From the NCBI GenBank assembly GCA_949825045.1, contig OX463820.1, forward strand, positions 12,970,501 to 13,034,500: DNA of 64,000 bases. Direction: 5' to 3'. Of the stretch, positions 32,701-43,026 are shown in pieces; within the stretch, counting starts at the first letter, position 1, and each line of letters opens with the position of its first letter. A program made the position numbers and the translations under genes. Below the pieces are notes generated by a model, which saw only the letters and a list, made by a program, of their open reading frames with translations, did no database searches and was not told where the DNA came from. Source of the DNA: Argyresthia goedartella. Taxonomy: Eukaryota > Arthropoda > Insecta > Lepidoptera > Argyresthiidae.

Positions 32701-35700
32701 TCCCATAGGAGAGAGCGCCCTCTCTCCCACGGAACCAAAGTAAGGCCGTCTGGCCGCTTCCCATCGGAGCGGGGCAGGCCGGGAGGCTCCAGCACGCACG
32801 GAATATTGGCCGAGACCAGCGCCCTCCGAACAATGTCGTTTATAGCATGGTGCCGCGAAAATCTACCGGCGCTCCAAAGGCAATGGAGACCGTGACGGCC
32901 CAGAGCGTCCACCCACGCGCCACACATACAATGATGCGGCTGGCAGATGGAGCAGCCCAAACGTAGAGCGACAGAGATGCGCAAAGTATCATTCCAGTCC
33001 AGGAGGGTTCCCAAATGTGGAGAAGGCAGTGCATGAAGCCACGCTCCTGAGTCCGGTTCTTTAACCGCCCGCATCCGCGCCAGTTCCGGCTCCACGCACC
33101 CATCGATGAGCTCGTCGCAAGCCACCGTGCACATCGTCTTATCCCAGGCGCGCTGACTACCCTTATGTTCCGGGATATCGCTCACAGGACAACGAGCCCG
33201 CCATAGACTCTCCGCTTCCTCCGCAAAAGGGACCATGAAACTGTCACCTTGGTAATGAAGGATGTTAGTGACAAGATCTACAACCCCATACGAAGAAGCC
33301 AAAAAGGCGGGAAGCTCAGTGTCCTGTAAGCGCCGAACACCTAAACCTCCATGACGAACGGGCAATGCAGCCTGAACCCACTGCGACGAAGACATCTCCA
33401 CATTGAGGATGCACTCCAACAGGTCTTTCAAGACTGCGTCATACCGCGAAGTGGCCTCTTTATGCTACCAATCAGCCCTTTCTATATACGTAACACCTGG
33501 GACAACTGAATTTATGTCATCGCTGATCTCGTGCGTCAGTTGACCGGAAATGGAGTATACTCACACTTCTGGTTGTTCAGGCCAAGCCCCAACACACCTA
33601 ATCCCTGGATGAGTTTTCTGATGTCGGAAAGAAAGACCTCCGGAGACCCACCGATCGTGCCGTCATCTAAATACCAGACATTGAGCGGCGAACAGAGCGA
33701 GCCCACTACTTCACGAATGGCCAGACTAAACAGCAGCGGACCTAAGGGATCGCCCTGTTGGACCCCCACTCGTGACTGCACCAAGTTCCCACCGTAAAAT
33801 AAATAGCTAGCGTCACTATAGCACTGATGCAGAAACGGGTACAAAATTGGACAACATGACTTCACACAATTCAGTAAAACGTCCCGCTCGACCGTGTTAA
33901 ATGCATTTTTGACATCTACTTTAAATATGATGTCTTCAGTAGTGTCCCTCATCATACTAAAAGATCTAGTGGCATGTATGGCAGCCTCAGAACGCAATGG
34001 AATGCCAAACCCCAACTGCACTGGCTTCAACTCGGAAGCCAAATCGCTCCTCACTGTTTGACAGCCCAATTTCGCCACCAATCGGCGAATCACGCTTCCG
34101 ATAGCAATGGGCCGAATGCCGCCATATTTTTTCTTTTTTTCTTCAATGCACAAAGAGCAGCCCCGTAAAGAAATGGACACACCTCTCTATTGACCATGCC
34201 CTTTAACATATAATTGGCCAAATCGCACAGAGACTCCAAGAGAGCCACCCCACCATCCCCCGCCCCAACCGCAGTCAATTCCTTGAGGTGCTCTGGACGC
34301 AAACCATTCATTCCACCGGCTGAGCCTCTTTTGAATGAGCCTATAGCCTGCGCCACGTCACACACTTCCACAGACAAGGACTCTGATGAAATGTCCGGCT
34401 CCGAGGGAAAGTCCAACGGGCGACTGGGGGAGGGATGCTTGTCCCTCAAAGCAGATAAAGTCTCCTCATTGTCCGGGGCAACGGAGCAGTCCGACAATAG
34501 GACGCGAACCGCACCGCTCAAATCACCCGTCTTGAACTTTTGCTTCGACCACTCTATAAAGCATTCGCCGACTATACAAGGGAACATCCTCAGAGGACGA
34601 AACAGACTCGTGAGTCAACCCCACCCCCAGCTACTATGTTAATATTTTCCTTTACTTTCGCCGTGAGAGACCGAATCCGGTCAACCGATGCGGGTACCCT
34701 TAGCGTCGAATATGAATAAGTCAGCAAATCATACCAATCAGACAAGTCATTAGACTGGATGAATCGCTGAATGACCCGCGATAAAGCAAATGCAGCGATA
34801 AACCTAGCGCCCTTTGGGATATGCTTGAGAATCCTAACAGTCTTTCTTAATTGTGGCAGATGCTCAAACGAAGGCGGCGCTGCCGTACCGCCCCCCAGTG
34901 CTCCTGTGGATACAATTTGAGCAGACGACTGGACTTTCCCATTTCCATGAATGCGACTAATATGCACACTTAAACCGCGGGGGACCAAAAATTGTCTTGA
35001 GGAACCGGGACAGTGTGGACACGCCGCGGTGTTAGTGCTCATGTTTTCACTAAAAAGTTAAATAAAATAATAATAACAACAAACATATTAACAATGTAAA
35101 TAAATCTAATATTACTTAGGAAAAACCAGGTCTATTAACCCCAAAAAGAGTTCTTAATTAATTAAACTTACATAACTACATTCATACTCGTATATCACAC
35201 TAATTTATTTTCACAGAAACATCCCAACCATAAAGTTAACAATGCCATCTATCAGTAAGTAGCTAACTATTTTTTTATATTACTAAATAAAATGGTCATA
35301 TGATCATACGTAAAATTTCAAAATAAAAATTCATAGTCTTAAAAAAACCAACTCATACTATACAATTCATAACTATAATGTCAAAATACTATGATCCCTA
35401 ATATTATAATAAAGTCAAAAAAGAAATAAAATTAATAAATAAGGTTTAAAAATGAAGCGTGATTCCTAGTGCAATATGCGGCGGATGAGGATCGAGCCAT
35501 GATGACCTATACCGTCGAGGCGCTGACGGACCCACCCTGTCGACCGCTACGCCACGGGAACTTGTTGACAGTGTTGCGAAAAAGCGCTAATGTATGTGCA
35601 GTTAATAGTAGTAGCTCGTGGGTAACTGCTCGCGGTTGATGAAGAGTTTTGGAACACCACACGCCACCTCAAACATGCACTTCAACACTGTTTAACAACT

Positions 35701-38700
35701 GAAGCACTGTACTGAAGTTAAAACAAAATAGTGCCTTCAGTCAGTATCTCTTCACTTTTGGGCATCTAATACACCACTGCAATAGACTCAGTTGTTGCTG
35801 GATTCGCAAATAAAAATTTATTTTAAGGAGCCGAGGTGAAACACACCTTCCTTGTGTTTACGGAACGGAGGACCTCGGAGGAGAGTAGGTACATTACATA
35901 CTACTAGGAGCACGAGAAAACTACTATTATACTTAATTATTTATCTACTAAATCGCATCGCATCGCAATGAAACGCTATATTCCAATAAACCTGGTCATA
36001 ATAATAATGAACCTGGAAGCGATTATTTGGATGTGTCACCGTAAGATAGTCAAAACCATTAGTTGATAAACTAACGCGTTATTTGGTCAACTATCGACAA
36101 ATAGTAAACCAGACCGACAGGGTTTAGAATTTACTTTTCTTTTGTACTTACATGTCAACCTAACACGAAGAATATTCGGGGGCTTCGCTGAGCTCGCCCC
36201 CTCTAGTCACCTAAGCTGCCGCAGTGTTTGCCCTGGTATTTCGTTTGCAATTCAATTATAAACCAGTTTACTTTTAACTGTTTTAACCGTTAGTTTATCA
36301 ACTAAATTTATGTGTCCCCTACCCATACATAAACTTTCGTCTTGCGCCGCGATTTCGAAAAAAATCTGAATGGCGGCTGGTCGATATGCCAGCCAAAGAT
36401 CGGACCCATTATATGTAAACTTACAATATACCAAGAAACTAGTGACCCTGTGGGCAGTACACGTCGCTAACAGGGAGGGCTGTAAACCAATTTATATGTA
36501 AGAATTTTAGATAAAATCAAGTAGTAAAGTAGCCGCACCAATAAATTTGTAAACTACATTTAGCGATTTAAAATAAAATCTATTGACTTTTCACGAAAAT
36601 GGTTATAGTCTATTTCACTCACTCTCATGGTCTGTATATATCCTCTTTACTAATCCGTCTCCTACTTCGAGAAGTAAAAACTTGGTATGTTTTGAAAATA
36701 TTTCTTAGATTTTTAGAAAACAGGCGGCCGAAAGTTAATGGTGTAGTATATTTTTAGAACCGCTCATGAAGCCCTTTAATTTGATACCCCACACGATAGG
36801 TTTGAGAATGAAAAAAAAATCCCATACAAAAAAATTATGACGTCATAACTGGACGTCCCAAGGGGAAAATCGAGAAAAGCTCTCGACAAAGAAATCTTTT
36901 AATTCAAGGAACACGTGTGCCAAGTTTTGTGAGAATCGCTGGAAAACTGTGGCCCCTACACCGGAACTGACAGACACACATAGAGACAGGGGCAGACGAA
37001 AGCAAAATCGGCCTCCTATCTTGTCGAAATGGAGCCCTTCGCTCGCTCGGTCAATTATACTTACTCACTAAACTCAAATTATTATCTCATAATTATTGTA
37101 TAAAAATGTAATGTATGGCCAGTACAAAACCTTTGACTTTGACCTTCATTTTATATATTTTGTACATTTACTTGTTTACAATATCATACCGAGATATTTA
37201 AGTATGATTGTAAGTTAAAAGATATTAATTTGAGTATGGATAACAAATAGTTTAGTAGACGTTTCACTGAGGCCTTTAAATAAAATAGTAATTACCGTTA
37301 AATAAGGGTCATGCTCTAGCAGCCCATACAAAAACCATAGTGTAGACACAAAGAATGACATGAGGATCATGGGGAAGGGCAGGCACTCGGTGTTCTTCGC
37401 TCTCATCACATGGAACAGCTTGCACATCGGCGATGCTATAGTCACCAGCGTGAGGCTGCACGCTGATAAACCTGAAACAAACAAGGAAAAATCGGTTAAG
37501 TGGGTTGGACTCGCATACGAAGGGTCCCGTACAAGACACGTCCCATGTTTAGGGACCACCTTTAATATTTTGAATTCTCTACCTATTAAGGTCCTTGAGA
37601 TACAGACCACTGACGGACAAACGGACAGCAGAGGTTTAGCAATAGGGTCTCGTTTGGTACCCTTCTGGTACAAAACCCTAAAAAAAACTTCATTGATGAG
37701 ATCACCAAAGCGAGAGTTAAATAATTAAAACCAACAACCAACGAAACAGTTTCAGTCTTGCCTGTTCGCATTGGGGTGAAAGAAACACAGTTTGCTGCCA
37801 TGTTTAGCCATGAGCAATGGTTATGAAATAACATACAATAACGAGGTATGTTGTGTTCAAAAAGCTAGTGTCAAATCTTTAAACAAGCTTTCTATGAGTC
37901 ATTTATTAACTTGGTTTATTCTGATCTCAGTAAGAAGCTAGTAAATGCTTACCTATTCTGCTCAATAACAGATCATAGTCCTCTTCTACGGCAGTATAGT
38001 AAAGTATGCAAACTAATAAGAGTATCATGACAGCTATTTGCTTTAGGATTGCTATCTTTTTAATTGAATAAGTGTAAAATATTATAGTGTATATAGTCAT
38101 TAATACAACTCCCACAGAGTTTACAACAACAATATTGCTGTCAAACTTTATCATTCCATACAATAGCCATAGCCCACATCTGAAAATAGACATAGTAGTT
38201 TATATGACTGATACATAATGGAGGGCTTCAAAACTCGAGAGTGGGTTTATGAAACGAGCCAAAGGCGAATTTCATAATAACACTCGAGAGTTTTAATTCC
38301 TAATTCTGTACAGTTACTTAAACTAGTTTCTCTATACACATATCATAAGCTCTCTTTGATGTGTTCAGGAACCGCATGTTCGACCGGCATTGTGGCATTG
38401 ATCAATGCTCTGCACTTGTTTAGCTTGTTCAGTAGTAACATCTTCACAGACAAACTAGGGGCGGCACGCAGGCGGCATCGGCGTTCGAAATTTGAATATC
38501 ATAATATGTCGAAATATTGGTGCACTATGGTCATAATGTCTCAATATTCAGATAAGAAATGAGTTTTTACCAAGTAGTATATCATTATGCTGGTCGTAAC
38601 GTGCGGTTTTTAGTCGCAGTAAAGAGGGTTTATGATACGTGTATAGATAAAATTTGATTATAATCATTGTTTATAATGCAATAAACATAACTATGGCAAG

Positions 38701-40750
38701 GGAATAGGCACTAATAAATTTATCCTAATACAAAATGTAGAGGATGCTGTTGTTAACCTTTTGGCCGCCTTACATCACATACATCACACGCCAAACTTAT
38801 TTGATATGCTATGCAAAATACAACTTAATTCGTACGAGATAAGGTATCTTTTAATATAAAAATAGTGTCGGCTATAGCTATAGCTATAGACATGGCGCCA
38901 GTGGCACGACTATCAGTTGTCAACCAGTGCCGACTGTGGCGGTCAAAAGGTTAAGACACAAGATTTACTTTGTTGTATTTCAACTTTTAGCTCCATTATT
39001 TAGATATGTTTTAAATGGCATTTTTGCTATTTCTAAGTATAGTACTTACGATATAATTCCACACATAAATGGCAATGGTGAAGAATCACCTGTGGATTGA
39101 TTGAGAACAAATTGACGGCAAACCAATCTGCAAAATTACATCACACAAAAAGTTATAGCTATAGGCATGTTCAGTCACTGCAATAGTACACTACGAATTT
39201 ACATACAAATTCTTATTTTTGTATTCCCGAATCGGCATCACATAAATAATACGACCTACAACAAATTACCTAGGTATTTAAAATTATTTGATAAAAGGAG
39301 TAAAGGTAAAAATATAAATTATTTAAGTTCTTTGACCTATACCCAACTAAAGCTTTTTTATAGTGCTGGGACCCAAATCTTTGAAACAGATTTTGCAGTG
39401 CAGTTGTCAGTTTCATCATAGAAAGAAAGAGTCTTTCCAGAGAAATAGGGTTTTGTTCATATTTTAACTGCAATCTGTGTAATCCGATATTCTATACAAT
39501 CCGCTAGGCAATGTATAGAATGCCTAAAACGTGTAGGTAATGTACGAAATATAATTTCATGATTTGCCTAGGTATTCTGTAAAATACCGAAAGCGCAGCC
39601 GTTAAAGTATGTAAAAGCGTAAAACACTGCGGTAGCTTAGGTGAAGGGGGTGAGCAAAGCAATGTGTAAAATAAAAGGAAATATTAAACCACACATCAAA
39701 AATACTGATTTGCATATCAAATATTAGGGCAAAATACTGCCTTAGCTAAGGTGTACAAAGGATAAACCTTATCCTTTTTGTTACGTTGAACATGTAAGAA
39801 CAACAAAAAATACTTAAAACATAAACATAAGTACACACAAAATATTTGTAGACCTTAAGCTAACTCAGTATTTTTGATGTTTGGTTTAATATTTCCCTTC
39901 ATTTTAGACATTGCACGTGGCCAAGTAGGTCCTCTATGTAATCCCTAGGAATAGTATTCATTACTTAGGTATATGTATGTAGTATGTAATGGGCATTATT
40001 AATTCATTTAAAATTCAATATAAATGTTGCCTGAACACCCCAGGTAACTAACCTGCAATCTGTATAATGAAGGTATTCTATACATTGCCTAGGTATTGCA
40101 TAGAATACCTGCATTATACAGATTGCTGGTAACACATATATATTGAATAACAAGACTGTGCCTACTCTAGATTTTAATGTGGTAGGTGCATCTTTAAAGA
40201 TAAACTTATAAAAATCAGTCAAGTGTGAGTCGGATTTGCATGTGAAGGGTTCCATAACATTGTAGACAAAAACTTATGGACTAAAAATAATAAAATAAAA
40301 ATCAAAAAAGCCCAGACTTGGGTTGGAGTGTAGATAAGGGGGCGCCAAGGAAAAAAAAACTTGCTTCCGCCCCCTTATCGACACTCTGACCCAGACTTGG
40401 TTTTGATGCCAGTCCCTACGGTAAGGATATTTAAGATACGTCTCTTGTATGGGGATAACCTTTAATTTATAAATCTTATGTAGTGACAACCGACAGAAGG
40501 ACGGACAGCGGAGGCTATTTTATAGGGTCCTATATATTTTTTAAGGGAACCCTGAAAACAGAATCCAACAAGTAGCCAGATGATTATGTACAGACCGGTA
40601 AATAGTAAATAACTTGGTCTGAGTGTCGATATTTGCCGCCCCCCCTTATCCACTCCAACCAATAACTTACATTCCCGATAAAAATTGAAGAATCGTAGTA
40701 ATAACAGCTGCGATACTGACAATATCGACTAAATCCCAATAAAACGCCAT
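29793..40750 (-). CDS. slv: SWEET/MtN3 sugar transporter (complete, 5 exons)
   Basis: Coding exons on the minus strand are 40750-40671, 39127-39050, 38179-37953, 37471-37296 and 29891-29793. They total 660 bp (219 aa plus TGA). All introns have GT..AG ends (GTAAGT, GTAAGT, GTAAGC, GTAATT) and matching phases. The protein begins MAFYWDLVDIVSIAAVI and has seven predicted membrane helices in the 3-1-3 plan. The first MtN3 repeat has STGDSSPLPFMCGI and CGLWLLYG. The second has KNTECLPFPMILMS, TLWFLYGLLEHDPYLT and VPNFIGGTLAMLQL. SWEETs are passive sugar facilitators of plasma or Golgi membranes; the Drosophila relative is slv. The last exon is easy to miss because the 7.4-kb final intron holds SINEs, MITEs and a decayed LINE. 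The gene symbol is by similarity only. Confidence 0.92.
30493..30850 (+). mobile_element. SINE-like element with 5S-rRNA-like promoter segment
   Basis: The head reads CCGTCCGTGGCTTAGCGGTA. About 60 bp later comes CACTGGATGGGTGACCG, which matches the internal-promoter region of eukaryotic 5S rRNA (ACTTGGATGGGTGACCG). A GC-rich body with CCTGAGCCAGCGTGGCGGAG and GGTGCCCCTCGGTGGGGAC follows. The tail is TTTATTTATTTAT at 30837-30849. It is not a 5S gene because the rest of 5S is absent. The overlapping ORF at 30588-31010 is a by-product. Confidence 0.6.
31198..31385 (-). mobile_element. tRNA-derived SINE, copy 2 (family of 9302)
   Basis: Inverted relative to 9302. It shares GCGTCATGCCTTTTCCCATA, CAGTTATTCAATACTCCATT and GTGAAACCCATTGACCACGG. 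It retains a segment with GGAAACCTTCATTACTCCAT (minus strand) where copy 1 has a B box directly, so the two copies differ internally. Confidence 0.8.
31412..31815. repeat. MITE carrying a SINE-like tail, copy 2
   Basis: Over most of its length this matches 28602-29006: CTGAATCATGTTGATAAA at the start, GTGGCGCTGGCGTAGTTAAA, AGGATAACCCTGTGTCGTGG, GAGGTTAGGTTTAAA, and CCAGCGCCATCTGCAAT near the end. It lacks the extra inverted arm seen after 29006 in copy 1. Confidence 0.8.
31816..32360. other. SWEET intron, nothing recognised
   Basis: AT-rich, with no coding, SINE or TIR signal seen. The last ~100 bases may be the 3' UTR of the LINE that ends at 32361. Confidence 0.4.
32361..35042 (-). pseudogene. 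LINE with YLDD reverse transcriptase and R2-type endonuclease
   Basis: On the minus strand an ATG at 35042 starts a frame with a C2H2 zinc finger (CPHCPGSSRQFLVPRGLSVH...H). Then come a linker (RFIQSNDLSDWYDLLTYSYS), an RT region (FKRGSAGGMNGLRPEHL, IRPIAIGSVIRRLVAK, FKVDVKNAFNTVERDVLL, GVQQGDPLGPLLF) and the active site VWYLDDGTIGG. The C-terminal part has a Cys/His cluster (CQPHHCMCGAWVDALGRHGL..C) and a PD-(D/E)XK-like set (KRPDGLTLVPW, LLWDVTSVC, then AVETNGVW past a stop). This layout fits restriction-like-endonuclease LINEs of the R2 group. Frameshifts near 34590, 34130 and 33500, and stops at 32577 and about 32430, inactivate it. It sits in the last SWEET intron in the same orientation as the gene. 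Confidence 0.75.
35043..35459. other. AT-rich spacer upstream of the LINE
   Basis: Possibly the LINE 5' UTR near 35043-35100; otherwise nothing recognised. Confidence 0.35.
35460..35565 (-). mobile_element. tRNA-like SINE head
   Basis: Minus strand: A-box-like TGGCGTAGCGGTCG (35541-35554) and B-box-like ATGGCTCGATCCTC (35487-35500), with no complete cloverleaf. Probably a SINE fragment in the SWEET intron. Confidence 0.6.
36055..36320. repeat. TIR-flanked short element (~265 bp)
   Basis: TTAGTTGATAAACTAACG (36060-36077) is the perfect inverted complement of 36290-36307. Weaker matching extends inward (GTAAACCAG and CCAGTTTAC). Inside, 36147-36235 holds the repeat unit CAACCTAACACGAAG... GGGGGCTTCGCTGAGCTCGC ... 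AAGCTGCCGCAGTGTTTG, also found at 9962-10165 and 39600-39810. Confidence 0.7.
36830..37045. repeat. Probable dispersed repeat
   Basis: GTGTGCCAAGTTTTGTGAGA, ACAGACACACATAGAGACAG and CCCTTCGCTCGCTCGGTCAA resemble segments of common lepidopteran interspersed repeats. Limits are approximate, and no second copy lies in this window. Confidence 0.35.
37490..37690 (+). repeat. 'AAGGGTTCCGTACC' dispersed repeat, fuller copy
   Basis: The left end reads GGACTCGCATACGAAGGGTC. The right end reads ACGGACAAACGGACAGCAGA and GGTACAAAACCCTAAAAAAA. It sits in SWEET intron 3, immediately upstream of the exon at 37296-37471. Confidence 0.75.
38229..38300. repeat. CTCGAG hairpin beside MITE copy 2
   Basis: AAAACTCGAGAGTG and CACTCGAGAGTTTT are inverted complements, with a TTATGAAA/TTTCATAA inner stem. 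It corresponds to 10763-10810. Confidence 0.75.
38327..38652. repeat. ~320-bp MITE, copy 2 (inverted relative to 10420)
   Basis: The ends TCTATACACATATCATAAGC and the complement of GGGTTTATGATACGTGTATA form TIRs. Internal matches to copy 1 include TTCAGGAACCGCATG, GTTCGAAATTTGAATAT-like sequence and AGATAAGAAATGAGTTTTTA. It lies in SWEET intron 2. Confidence 0.75.
38757..38950. mobile_element. piggyBac-type MITE with TTAA target duplication
   Basis: TTAA occurs directly outside both ends (38753-38756 and 38951-38954). The 13-bp TIRs are CCTTTTGGCCGCC and, inverted, CCTTTTGACCGCC (12 of 13 identical). The element is 194 bp with no coding capacity. TTAA duplication is diagnostic of piggyBac-type integration. 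It lies in SWEET intron 2. Confidence 0.85.
39600..40140. repeat. Foldback repeat family, copy related to 9955-10340
   Basis: Shared phrases are CACTGCGGTAGCTTAGGTGA, AACATGTAAGAACAACAAAA, ATACTTAAAACATAAACATA, and GTGGCCAAGTAGGTCCTCTA followed by CCCTAGGAATAGTATTCAT. In addition, CAATCTGTATAATG(A)AGGTATTCTA (about 40065) is inverted at about 40105-40130. It lies in SWEET intron 1. Confidence 0.65.
40205..40560. repeat. 'AAGGGTTCCGTACC' repeat interrupted by a hairpin
   Basis: The left part is TCAGTCAAGTGTGAGTCGGA with GTGAAGGGTTCC. The right part is ACGGACAGCGGAGGC with AGGGAACCCTGAAAAC. Between them AGTGTAGATAAGGGGGCG (40337-40354 region) and its inverted complement CGCCCCCTTATCGACACT (40368-40386 region) form a stable hairpin with CCCAGACTTGG at both outer edges. 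Confidence 0.65.
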
Positions 40751-41874
40751 GGTGTATCACAGGCTTTCAGACTTGTTTGTCTAATTAATGCACTTTTAGG
40801 GTATAAGCGAGAGCATTTCTCGTCGACGCTAATAAAACATTCTATTGTCTTCTCCTTAACAACTCCACACAGAAGAACGTCCTCTGCTCTCATGGAAGTT
40901 TCATGGAAACTGATGGAAACCGTACGCACAGAGAAAGTTATCACTTCGTTTTAACCGTACGTACGTATGAATGAAAACAAACGAAAAGTCCGTCCGACAG
41001 CAATCAACAAATAAAAAGTATTTGACTTTATAAATGTCATTCTAATTTAATCTATGGTTATGGGCAGCTCTGTCATTATCTATAGTGATTGGCAGCTCAG
41101 GCGCCATCTAGCATTGAGTAGCAGAACAATTCCACCGTTCCCGCCATATATCTTAAATCCGTTATAATTAAGTAATGTTTAAGTAAAAATAAAATAAAAT
41201 TTGTTATGTAACTAAGTTAAGCTTTGTTTTAGAAGAAGGACGTTTGGAGACGCGTATTGCGTGGTGCTGTAGCATTATCGATACGTCATCTGCAAGCATA
41301 TTATTATATTATTATCTTTTCTTGCTTGTGTAGTACTTAGTAGTTAGTACATAGATATAATATAGGTTTTATATAAATTAATGATAAGAGCGTACCGCCA
41401 ACAAACTGTTTACCAGTTTGGCGAAACAATGTGTTATAAATAGTCCTAAGCTTTTTCTTTATGAATAAAAAAAAAAAAAAAAAAACGTGCAAAAACAAGG
41501 GTTCCACGGGGATCACTTTGGTGGGAGGCTAGTGGAGCCCGGCCGCGGTTGGTGTTTTCGTCCACACAGGTTTACGACAGGTGGCGACTCTGCGTAAACA
41601 GTAAACTCGTACTTAATGCGATATCCCCTCCTTTGCCGAGCGCCCTACATAGTCCACTTTTCAATAACGCCATATTTGCGGGCCGCCCTATATAGACCCA
41701 GCAGCAGCGCGCGCTACCGCGTCGAGCAATATGAGTAATTTCAACCAATGGGGATCGGTGTGACAAGGACAGTAACAAAATTTCGTTATGTAAAGGAATG
41801 AGATAGGTATTAAAACCGTCGGACCTTAACCAATCGTAGTAAAAGTCCATCAACGGAATGCATCATGCGGCACA
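40751..41874. promoter_or_regulatory. Intergenic region between divergent SWEET and 42-kb gene
   Basis: About 1.1 kb separates the SWEET start codon from the presumed + strand start site near 41885, so both promoters should lie here. A GC-rich stretch at 41660-41730 with CCCTATATAGACCC is the best core-promoter-like feature. A LINE-like poly(A) end at 41390-41485 interrupts the region. Confidence 0.4.
41390..41485 (+). repeat. Retroelement 3' end with poly(A)
   Basis: GCGTACCGCCAACAAACTG and CAGTTTGGCGAAACAATGTG form a short hairpin. They are followed by ATGAATAAAA and a run of about 18 A (41468-41485). This is a typical LINE 3' end; nothing coding remains. Confidence 0.6.
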
Positions 41875-41879
41875 ACTTC

Positions 41880-41967
41880 AGTCCGGTTCAGTCGTGGGTT
41901 TGAGGCAGCAGTGTTCAAGTTTTTTTGGTGAAAAGTGTTTTGTTTTCATCGCAAAAGGAAAGAAACG
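41880..41967 (+). promoter_or_regulatory. Presumed start site and 5' untranslated exon
   Basis: Two TCAGT motifs (arthropod initiator) occur around 41878-41893, in CTTCAGTCCGGTTCAGTCG. Downstream sequence has no ATG on this strand and ends at a strong splice donor, AAC|GTAAGTAAC, at 41968. This is the layout of a first non-coding exon; transcription is inferred. Confidence 0.5.
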
Positions 41968-42861
41968 TAAGTAACTAGCATGTCTGTTTAATCCTGTAGG
42001 TTGTTTGCGTTGGATTTTGTACTAATATCGATGACCTAAACTTGCACGGCGAAAAATTTCCGCCTTGCTGGTTTCGACAAGACAACAATTGATGGCTTTT
42101 TGTTTCTATTTACGGATAAAACGATATTATTCATATCTAAGATTCATAAACTCGAAGTGAAAACAATAATTTTGTGCGTAGATCGTTTCTGAGAGCTGAA
42201 ATCGTGAATCGAAAATCTTGAGTCATCATCTGGACTATGCACCAATGTATGTTTTGAAACAAAATGGCGGTCGGTGGCCATGAGATAACTTAGTATGGAG
42301 ACGCCTGTACAGCTATTGATTCTTGAGATTTGGTTTTGATTAACTCTTAGTCTGCATTTTGTAAATGTTGCATGTTACTGTTTTTAATGGGTTAGTGTTA
42401 GCGAAAGGGTATGCGCAAAAGACTTAGATATTTTATTTTATCTTTTTTTTTATTTTTTTGTTTTATCGAATCTTTAAGGGGGGGGGTTGTTCAATGCGTT
42501 ACATCAAACATATTTTGTCATATTAACTTTTTTCTTAGAGGCGTATTTTCGACTTTATTGACACTTTACGGGGTTTCACAGGATTTAGATTATTTTTAAT
42601 GTTTTTTATTTTTTTTTATTTCATATATTTGCTTTTTTGTTGATGCATAGATCTTATTAAAGGTCGTAAATACTTAAGTTTTTGTTTCATACACTTTTCT
42701 CTGTAGTCAGTAATTTAGCCGTAATTTTTTACTTGTTTTGTTCTTTTAATTATTTTTGTATGTAAGTTTTGTTGTTAGTGTTATTGGAGACGAATAAATT
42801 TACTTATATTCTATTCTTTTTTGTATACTTTTTATTTTTATAATTTTGTTCTTTCTTTCAG

Positions 42862-43026
42862 ATTTTACTGCGGTAATATTGTCGGAGGCGGACTCCCAGA
42901 GGGAGAACCGTTGGAGTCCCTCTTGCACATTAAGCGCCAGCGGATCTGGGATCCCCTCCAATCCCTGATCACAATACACGAGATGCCACCTGCTTCCTCC
43001 GCTTTGTTGGCGCCACCACCAGTGAT
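42862..43026 (+). CDS. Start exon of an unidentified gene
   Basis: A polypyrimidine tract and CAG at 42859-42861 precede the exon, and a GTAAGA donor starts at 43027. The first ATG is at 42983 and opens MPPASSALLAPPPV, with the last two bases (AT) carried to the next exon. Sequence before that ATG would be 5' UTR. Only 14 codons are visible, so no family can be named. No downstream exon was recognised in the window, and the next 20 kb are mostly transposons, so the next intron may be very long. A non-coding transcript is the main alternative. Confidence 0.45.

Noticed and set aside
37215..37673. 152-codon ORF as a single-exon membrane protein
   Set aside because: It is SWEET exon 4 (37296-37471) plus read-through of the intron on both sides; splice sites and phases define the true exon.
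42411..42599. Plus-strand ORF MRKRLRYFILSFF...
   Set aside because: Lies in the presumed first intron in a poly-T rich stretch; hydrophobic coding is a by-product of T runs.
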